In this document: positions 58,108 to 64,000 of the stretch, piece after piece | Numbering within the stretch: position 1 is the stretch's first letter | Layout: every line of letters starts with the position of its first letter | Assembly: GCA_001972305.1 (NCBI GenBank) | Contig: BDDD01000314.1 | Location: forward strand, 62,001 to 126,000 | Origin: Cephalotus follicularis | Lineage: Eukaryota > Streptophyta > Magnoliopsida > Oxalidales > Cephalotaceae | Reading direction: 5' to 3' | DNA length: 64,000 bases | The notes under the pieces: model-generated | Database searches by the model: none | Told to the model about the DNA's origin: nothing | The model's input: only the letters and a program-made list of their open reading frames with translations | Made by a program: the position numbers and the translations under genes

Positions 58108-58469
58108 ATGATTGTTGTGAATATGTATGCTTGCTCAAAATGCTTATTTTCTCATTTTTGCATCATTTGCATTCATTCTCGCTCATTTACGGAAAAACTG
58201 CAGAAAAACAGAGCAAAGCGCCGACTGTTGCTTTTAAAGCGTCAGCGCTTTAAAGAAAAATTAGGGTTCAAAATTGGGGAAATTGGTCTAAGCGCCGACG
58301 CTTAACCCCAAACTGTCGACGCTTTAATCGCGTTTTAAGTTAGAAAGCGTCGTCTGCCACGCATTTTCACACACAAATACAAACCCTAACTTCACTCCGG
58401 CGATTTTCTGGGCGACTCTTGACGAAAATCACTCGAAAAACACAGATTGACCTTCATACAACCTCAATC
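58108..58469 (+). other. Spacer between pol and the env-like ORF, with TCGAC-type words
   Basis: Non-coding. It holds gcgccgactg, gcgtcagcgc, gcgccgacgc and ctgtcgacgc at about 58209-58350, the same word family as in the Sire-2 LTR, although this lies inside the element. Confidence 0.65.
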
Positions 58470-59108
58470 ATGACTAGGACTAAGAATCTTGAGGAAGGAC
58501 AAGGCTCCAAGGGAAAGAAGAAAACTGTTGGGAAAAAGGGCAAGGGGACAGCTGCTCCATCTACCACTCCTGAGGTGATTCCCTCTCTACCTAGGTACCC
58601 AGAAGCTTATTTCAATAGAAAGATACTAGTAGGAAAAGTATTAGATTTTGATTTTTTCACTAGAGAAGGTTTTCCCATTGTTGAGTGGATTAGGTTTCAA
58701 GGTTTAGAACCTTTTTTCTCTCTAAATTTGCCTAGTTATCCCGAACTCATGAAAGAGTTCTATGTGCACATATATTGTAGCTCTATGGATAGCCTAACCA
58801 CTACGGTTAAAAATAAGACTATTGACTTAGACCTAGATAGACTAAACATTATCCTAAAGCTTCGGAACCTTGGTGCTAGGGGTTGGAACCAACGGTCTTG
58901 GGTGAATAGCAAAGATTTTGATAAACAAGACTGTGTGCGTGTGTTATTTGGTGAAAACGTTGATTATGTTCAGAGGATGTATACTAGGAATCTCCCCTTG
59001 CACTATAGATTCCTACACCGTGCGGTATGTACGTATATTCTACCAAAAGCCGGTGGGTCACCTCATCGATGCTGCAACCGACGATATGGAGGGAGAGGTC
59101 GGAGGTGA
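58470..59108 (+). CDS. Env-like / 'putative plant transposon protein' ORF of Sire-2
   Basis: About 210 residues from MTRTKNLEEGQGSKGKKK. A Lys/Gly-rich N-terminus precedes a globular part: RYPEAYFNRKILVGKVLDFDFF, VEWIRFQGLEPFFSLNLPSYPELMKEFYVHI, TVKNKTIDLDLDRLNIILKL, DFDKQDCVRVLFGE and LPLHYRFLHRAVCTYILPKAG. This resembles the domain known from extra ORFs downstream of pol in Sireviruses and Athila elements. I see no signal peptide or convincing membrane helix, so the name 'env-like' reflects position only. Probably not complete at its C-terminus. The start could be the upstream Met at 58419. Confidence 0.7.
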   Translation: MTRTKNLEEGQGSKGKKKTVGKKGKGTAAPSTTPEVIPSLPRYPEAYFNRKILVGKVLDFDFFTREGFPIVEWIRFQGLEPFFSLNLPSYPELMKEFYVHIYCSSMDSLTTTVKNKTIDLDLDRLNIILKLRNLGARGWNQRSWVNSKDFDKQDCVRVLFGENVDYVQRMYTRNLPLHYRFLHRAVCTYILPKAGGSPHRCCNRRYGGRGRR

Positions 59109-59691
59109 TGATGAGGGCACTCACATGGACGAATGAGCATATGCATCTCATTCTCATCTGCATTTTCTGTTGTTCTTTGCTATGGACTTGTAATTTGATT
59201 TGCAGCATGTAACTTGACAATTCTATTGTGTAATGACAATGTTTTGTTTTAATGAGTATTGGTTTAAAGATTATGGAGTTTGATTGATTGGTAATTTGCA
59301 GCTTCATATATGAAAGGAATGTGCAGAATATATGTTGATGTTCTAGCTATGAAATGTTTGTTTTTGGTATGTTTGGATTAAGTAGGTTGCTAAATTGTGA
59401 ATTATGTATTGTTTTAATTTCAATGTGTACTAGTTTTAAACATTATGAATTTGGAATGCTTGGACATGAAACTTGTTTTTGCAGCATGTTAAAATTGATA
59501 GTACCATTTTGTAATAGGAAGTGGCTAGCTCAATGTGTAAAACATGTTTGAAATGTTTGGTTTTGTAGCTTGTTCACAAAGGTAACACTATTTGTTGAAA
59601 AGTTAAAATTGGAGCATGGATTGTATGCTCAAATGACCTTATATATGGGTTTGGATTTAGCGTTTTAATTCCTTTTTGAGATGATAACAAA
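59109..59691 (+). other. Non-coding stretch between the env-like ORF and the polypurine tracts
   Basis: AT-rich, with phrases repeated in decayed form (GGAATG.TTGGACATGAAACTTG, AATGTTTG.TTTTGTA). No gene is seen. Long non-coding DNA before the 3' LTR is usual in env-bearing Sireviruses. Confidence 0.5.
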
Positions 59692-59944
59692 AAGGGGGAG
59701 AAATTGTAAAATTGGGAAAGAAAATTATGGGAGATAGCATAATAATGCATAAGGGTTTTAATGACAAGGAAATAACCCCTTATGTGACTAAGGGGGAGGT
59801 AATAAATTCAGGGGGAGCAAATGTATTTTTGCATCTCTTATGTTCTTAAAACTTTACATTTGTGCACTTTTGTTAAATGTCTTAACTTAACGATTATTAT
59901 GCTTAAAATGAAACAAATTTTGTCATCATCAAAAAGGGGGAGAT
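59692..59944 (+). other. Multiple polypurine tracts of Sire-2
   Basis: AAAAAGGGGGAGAAATT near 59690, TAAGGGGGAGGT near 59788, CAGGGGGAGC near 59808, and the terminal AAAAAGGGGGAGAT abutting the LTR at 59945. This repeats the arrangement at 249-567. Confidence 0.8.
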
Positions 59945-60996
59945 TGTTGACATTTATGTCTCAATCCTAAGTTTTGATGATAACATATTTGTATTTAACA
60001 AAGTTTCTTGATGTGCAAGAAAGCCATGAAGTGAGCAAAACAACAAGAATTCTGCAGAATACAGGTCAGACCGTCGATGCCCAAGATTAAAGCGTCAGCG
60101 CTTTAGGAGGCAGTCGAGACAAGAGCCTAAGCGTCTACCGGTGGAACGTTTGGAGAAGTGGAAGAAACACTCAAACCGTCGACGCCCAGATTCAAGCGTC
60201 TGTGCTTTGAGGTACGAAGCGTCTGCTCTCTGTGCAAAGCGTCTACCGTCTAAACCAGTGAGCAGAACTAGAATTAAAACTGGCCTAAGCGTCGACGCCC
60301 AAGACTAAGCGTCAGCGCTTTGAGGTGCCGGTCGACTCCAACGTTTTGAACGCCTGCGCTTTGAGCTGAGAATTTGAATTTGAGATCCCTAACGGTCACA
60401 TGACCGTCGATGCTTTGGTCGGCTGGAACAGTTTCTGACAGAGTTTTAGTGGACATTCCATTATGGAACTAATCATAAACTATTCCCAACGGATCTATGA
60501 GACAAGAAGATATATATACACGAATGTTTTGAACAAAAAGAAGGAGAACAACACAAGCAATTCAAAGAAAATCATACTCCAAGCATTCAAATAAAAAAGG
60601 CTTATCTAAAAGCTCTATCTTATATTTTAAGCCATTCTTGTTGTCACTGATTTTGAGCGAATTTATCTTGTAAAATCCAACCTCGTGAGAGGTTTAGATT
60701 TCAACATTACTCTTTCTACTTTGATTGTAATATGGGAGTGAACCCTAAGTGAAATTGGGGAGTGAACCCAAGAGAATTGTAAGTGATTGAGGTCAATCAC
60801 TAAGGTGTACCGAATAGCACCCGGAATTGTATTCGGAGAACTAATGGAAACTCAAGGAGATCCTTGGGAAAAGTGGACGTAGGCAAGAGTTATGCCGAAC
60901 CACTCTAAACTAGTGTTTGCAATCTCTCTAACTCTCTCTCTTTTTATTGTTGGTTAAATTGTTATTGCTTAATTTTATTGTTCATTGTTTTATTCA
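59945..60996 (+). repeat. 3' LTR of Sire-2
   Basis: 1,052 bp from TGTTGACATTTATG to TTTTATTCA, followed by gagca. It carries GCGTCGACGC-type words at 60070-60415, a TATA box at about 60510-60519 and the shared Sirevirus block at about 60840-60910. Confidence 0.9.
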
Positions 60997-61001
60997 GAGC
61001 A

Positions 61002-61233
61002 CACTCAAGGTTACGATAAAAAGGTTGTAAGACATCGATCACCCACTCGGAATTAGAGTCCATGAGTTAGATTGTTGATTCTAGTCATCCATACTTTGAG
61101 GGTTATGGGATCCTCAAAAAACAGTAGGAGCTGTCATAAAGTTTAAAGACCAAAACTTTATGCTTATGATTTTATTGAATTTAATATTTGCTTTATTAAT
61201 TATCTTCTTGTTTTTATATCTGTAGATCCCACG
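61002..61233 (+). other. Cop-D leader, gag-proximal part
   Basis: Non-coding sequence up to the gag ATG, containing a T-rich tract ending TATCTGTAG just before ATCCCACGATG, which resembles a 3' splice site. Whether the leader is spliced cannot be told from sequence. Confidence 0.45.
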
Positions 61234-61884
61234 ATGACAAACCCTTTATCCATCATTCCTCAGAAGAATGTGCTCACTGGTCCCAACTTTAAGGACTGGC
61301 TCAGAAATATAAGAATCGTTCTTGATTCAGAGAACATAGATTATGTTCTTAAATCCACTAAGCCTGCATTACCTATTGAAGATGCCTCACCTGAGGTTCA
61401 CGCCATTTACAAGAAATGGCTAGAGGATGATAAGAAATTTAGATGCTATATGATGGCATCTATGTGTAATGCACTCCAAATACAGCATGATACAATGCGG
61501 GATGATAGAGCTATCTTGTTGCACCTTCGTGAGCTTTACGGGGAAAACAACAGGATTGGTCGTTTCCAATTAACTGCTGAATTGTTTAGCAGAAAAATGG
61601 CAGAGGGGCATTCTATTAATGATCATGTGATAAGAATTATTAATGCGATTGAACGCCTCGTAGCTCTCGACATCATTCAAGATACGGAGTTAAGCACAAA
61701 TCTTATTTTGCATTCACTCCCACCATCCTTTTCAGGATTCATTACGAATTTTAATATGAATAGGATTCAGGCCACCTTGGCTGATCGCTTAAACACGTTA
61801 AGAGAAGCGGAAGTGAATATGCAAAAGGGCAAAGCACCCATTATGGCAGTGGGACAGTCCTCTAGGCCCAAGGGAAATGGCTAG
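61234..61884 (+). CDS. Cop-D gag
   Basis: 216 residues: MTNPLSIIPQKNVLTGPNFKDWLRNIRIVLDSENIDYVL, KWLEDDKKFRCYMMASMCNALQIQ, LRELYGENNRIGRFQLTAELFSRKMAEGHSINDHVIRIINAIERL, NLILHSLPPSFSGFITNFNMNR and LREAEVNMQKGKAP. This is the same fold signature as Cop-A gag (LTGxNFxDWxRN, LxLxELYGxxxRxxRFxL, LPxSFSxFITNFxMN). It forms particles in the family. The start is the first ATG after the leader and coincides with relatives. A basic linker follows before the knuckle. Confidence 0.85.
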   Translation: MTNPLSIIPQKNVLTGPNFKDWLRNIRIVLDSENIDYVLKSTKPALPIEDASPEVHAIYKKWLEDDKKFRCYMMASMCNALQIQHDTMRDDRAILLHLRELYGENNRIGRFQLTAELFSRKMAEGHSINDHVIRIINAIERLVALDIIQDTELSTNLILHSLPPSFSGFITNFNMNRIQATLADRLNTLREAEVNMQKGKAPIMAVGQSSRPKGNG

Positions 61885-62001
61885 TCTACCCTTGACAAGG
61901 GTAAGGCAAAACAGGGGGCGCCGCTACCTAAACCGGTAGCTTTTAAGAAAAGGAGAGCCAGACCAGAAAAGAAACTGCAGCAAGAAGTTGCAGCAGAACC
62001 A

Positions 62002-63440
62002 GTGATTAATTCTGAGGCTTCCACCTCTCCAGCTAAGAACCCTTGCTTCCATTGTGGGCAAATGGGGCACTGGAAGAGGAATTGTCCTCTTCATCTTTAT
62101 TCAATAGGCAAAGGTATGAGATATTTGTCTTTTATTGAGGTTAATATGTATTTACCTGATTCTTCTTCTTGGATATTAGACAGTGGATGCGCGACTCACA
62201 TATGTTCCAATATACATGCACTGCAGGAAAGAAGAGAACTTGAGAAAGGAGAAGGAAACCTACGGCTAGAAGATGGCTCAACAGTTGAAGCTATAGTTGT
62301 AGGAACTGTTTGTATAATGTTGCCTTTGGGCTTAAGTTTAGAACCTAAACATTGTATATATGCTCCTACTATTTTGAGAAACATTGTATCTATTCCGGCA
62401 CTTGATGCCGATGGTTTTGTTATAAACATAAAGAATAAATGTTGTACTATTATGTTTGGTAATGTGATATATGCACAAAGTTTTCTCCATGATGGCTTAT
62501 ACATACTTGATAAACATGAGATTGTTTATAACATAATAAAAGACAATAAAAGAAAGAGAGATGATCTTAATAGAACCTACTTATGGCATTGCATATTGGA
62601 ACATGTAGGTGAAAAGAGAGTTCGCAGGTTGGTTGATGAGGGATATTTTGATATCACTCATTATGAAACTTATCCAACCTGTGAATCCTTCCTAAAGGGT
62701 AAAATAACCAAATTGCCCTTTACAGAAAAGGGTGAAAGATCTGCAAAACTGATAGGACTCATACATACAGATTTCTGTGGTCCTATGACAGTTCCAGTAA
62801 GAGGAGGTTATCCCTACTTAATAACTTTTACTGACGATCACTCACAATATGGTTATCTACACCTAATGAGGTACAAATCTGAAGCCTTTGAAAAGTTCAA
62901 ATACTACAGATTAGAAGTAGAGAAACATACTACTAAAAGTCTTAAAATTCTACGATTATATCGTGGTGGAGAATACCTCTCCACAGAATTTTTAGATTAT
63001 CTTAAAGACAATGGGATTGTCTCACAGTGGACACCTTCAGTTGCAACACAACATAACGGTGTATCTGAAACGAGGAATTGTACCTTGTTAGACATGGTAC
63101 GCAGTATGATGAGTCATACTGAACTTTCACTATCTTTCTGGGGATATGCTTTGCAGACTGCAATCCATACCCTAAATTTGGTGCCAACTAAATCTACACC
63201 CAAAACACCATATGAGATATGGATAGGCAAGAAACCCTGTCTGGGTTTCTTGAAGATTTGGGGTTGTTCTGCTTATGTGAAGACAAGCTACAAACTAGAT
63301 CCATAAAATGCAAATTTTTGGGATACCCTAAAGAAACAAAAGGGTATTATTTCTACTATCCTCCCGAAGGTAATGTCTTCATCTCAAGACATGCTGCGTA
63401 CCTTGAGAAGGAATTCCTTTTAGAAGGAAATAGTGGGAGA
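62002..63440 (+). pseudogene. Cop-D zinc knuckle, protease and integrase
   Basis: Knuckle CFHCGQMGHWKRNC near residues 15-28; protease SSWILDSGCATHICSNI near residue 55; then RNIVSIPALDADGF, the GAG-pre-integrase region (LWHCILEHVGEKRVRRLVDEG, YPTCESFLKGKITKLPF), integrase LIHTDFCGPMTVPVRGGYPYL, FTDDHSQYGYLHLMRYKSEAFEKF, GGEYLSTEFLDYLKDNGIV, TQHNGVSETRNCTLLDM, and the C-terminal LSFWGYALQTAIHTLNLVPTKS, GYPKETKGYYFYYPPEGNVF. A long frame of 434 residues covers most of it. Broken in about two places. Confidence 0.85.
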
Positions 63441-63566
63441 TAAGTAAAGCTTGATGAGGAGTCTAAAGCATCACAAATTGAGGATCTACCTAGACCAAGT
63501 CAAGTTGCCAAACCCCAAACGGCTCAACCCACAATTACACAAGAACCTCCTCGTAAGTCAGGATGA

Positions 63567-63979
63567 GTGTCTAAAGTACCTGACAGATATTATGGTAGCT
63601 TCCTTATTGAGGGCACTCAAGAGGTAAATCTCATGGAAGATGAGCCATTGAGCTACCAAGAGGCCATATCAGATAAGGACTCTGAAAAATGGATTATTGC
63701 TATGAATTCTGAAATGGAATCCATGTACTTCAATCAGGTTTGGAAATTGACAAATGCACCTGAAGGGTTCAAACCCTTAGGGTGCAAGTGGATTTTCAAA
63801 ACAAAAAAATGGAGATGATGGGAAGGTCAAGACCTTCAAAGCTAGGCTTGTTGCCAAAGGCTATAATCAAAGGGATGGAATACACTATGAGGAAACATTC
63901 TCTCCTGTAGCCATGCTTAAATCCATAAGGATTCTGCTTGCCATAGCTGCACACTGTGACTATAAGATATGACAGATGG
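63567..63979 (+). pseudogene. Cop-D reverse transcriptase, N-terminal part
   Basis: [71 protein letters not shown] and, further on, wording of [31 protein letters not shown] type. These are the opening blocks of copia RT. It is cut by the gypsy LTR at 63980, so the rest lies beyond the window. Confidence 0.8.
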
Positions 63980-64000
63980 TGTAATGCCCCCGATTCGAGT
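63980..64000 (+). mobile_element. First 21 bases of a chromovirus-type gypsy LTR
   Basis: TGTAATGCCCCCGATTCGAG begins abruptly inside Cop-D RT. It resembles the LTR starts TGTAATACCCTG (15523) and TGTAACGCCCAG (2588). The target copy would be gatgg (63975-63979). Orientation follows from the LTR start. Confidence 0.55.

Larger units (their letters stand above)
52799..60996 (+). mobile_element. Sire-2: nearly full-length Sirevirus-like copia element with env-like ORF
   Basis: LTRs 52799-about 53835 and 59945-60996 both start TGTTGACATTTATG, flanked by gagca (52794-52798 and 60997-61001). The order is gag, zinc-knuckle array, protease, integrase, RT, RNase H, env-like ORF, repeated polypurine tracts, 3' LTR. 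LTR differences are about 35 in about 960 bp by eye, plus small indels (about 3-4 %, of the order of 1.4 million years at 1.3e-8 per site per year; inference). All main parts are represented but pol is shorter than usual; broken at roughly five to eight places. Confidence 0.9.
61002..63979 (+). mobile_element. Cop-D: Angela/Tork-like copia element, 5' internal half
   Basis: Leader, gag, knuckle, protease, integrase and RT start in copia order. Sire-2 is inserted in the leader and a gypsy LTR begins inside the RT at 63980. No LTR of this copy is visible, so its age is unknown; it predates Sire-2. The gag is more divergent from Cop-A and Cop-C than they are from each other, so this is a separate family. 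Broken in about four places within the window. Confidence 0.85.

Overview
This is flowering-plant nuclear DNA made almost entirely of nested LTR retrotransposons. I found no host protein gene, tRNA, rRNA or CRISPR array that I could support. The reading frames that resemble proteins are all gag, protease, integrase, reverse transcriptase, RNase H or env-like pieces of Ty1/copia (Sirevirus-like and Angela/Tork-like) and Ty3/gypsy (Tekay/Del-like chromovirus and Athila/Tat-like) elements. The element lineages, the plant-type PBS sequences (initiator-Met type, and the TGGCGCCGTTGCC type of Athila/Tat) and the nesting depth point to a large, repeat-rich angiosperm genome; the species is not resolved.

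Layout. 1-1864: 3' end of a Sirevirus-like element (Sire-1) inserted in Tekay-A (1865-5160, integrase end plus 3' LTR). 5161-6254: tail of another chromovirus-type LTR. An old minus-strand Athila-like element appears as three separated islands (6255-7006, 26574-27189, 49780-about 52490). Its first gap holds minus-strand copia element Cop-A (7832-26403), which itself carries a Sirevirus-type solo LTR (11542-12839) and a young Tekay-B (15523-23321, target duplication gcctg). Its second gap holds plus-strand copia element Cop-B (27195-49774, target duplication ttcac), which carries a 3.5 kb solo gypsy-type LTR (31468-35005) and minus-strand copia element Cop-C (39201-49333, target duplication tcata). 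52799-60996: a nearly full-length Sirevirus with an env-like ORF (Sire-2, target duplication gagca), inserted in the leader of plus-strand copia element Cop-D (61002-63979). Cop-D is cut at its reverse transcriptase by the first 21 bases of another gypsy LTR at the window end.

All the elements look broken, and none is a good candidate for present autonomy. Relative age follows from the nesting and from LTR differences counted by eye: Athila oldest; Cop-B near 10 %, Cop-A and Cop-C several percent, Sire-2 about 3-4 %, Tekay-B about 2 %.

The most striking feature is not a gene. Nearly every substantial LTR in the window, from copia and gypsy lineages alike, carries its own cluster of short dyads built on a TCGAC core (GCGTCGACGC, CATCGACGCC, CAGTCGACTG, GACATCGACGTC), spaced about 15-40 bp apart and in many CpG-decayed forms. 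The same kind of array in unrelated lineages is the best candidate here for an undescribed shared regulatory or silencing signal.
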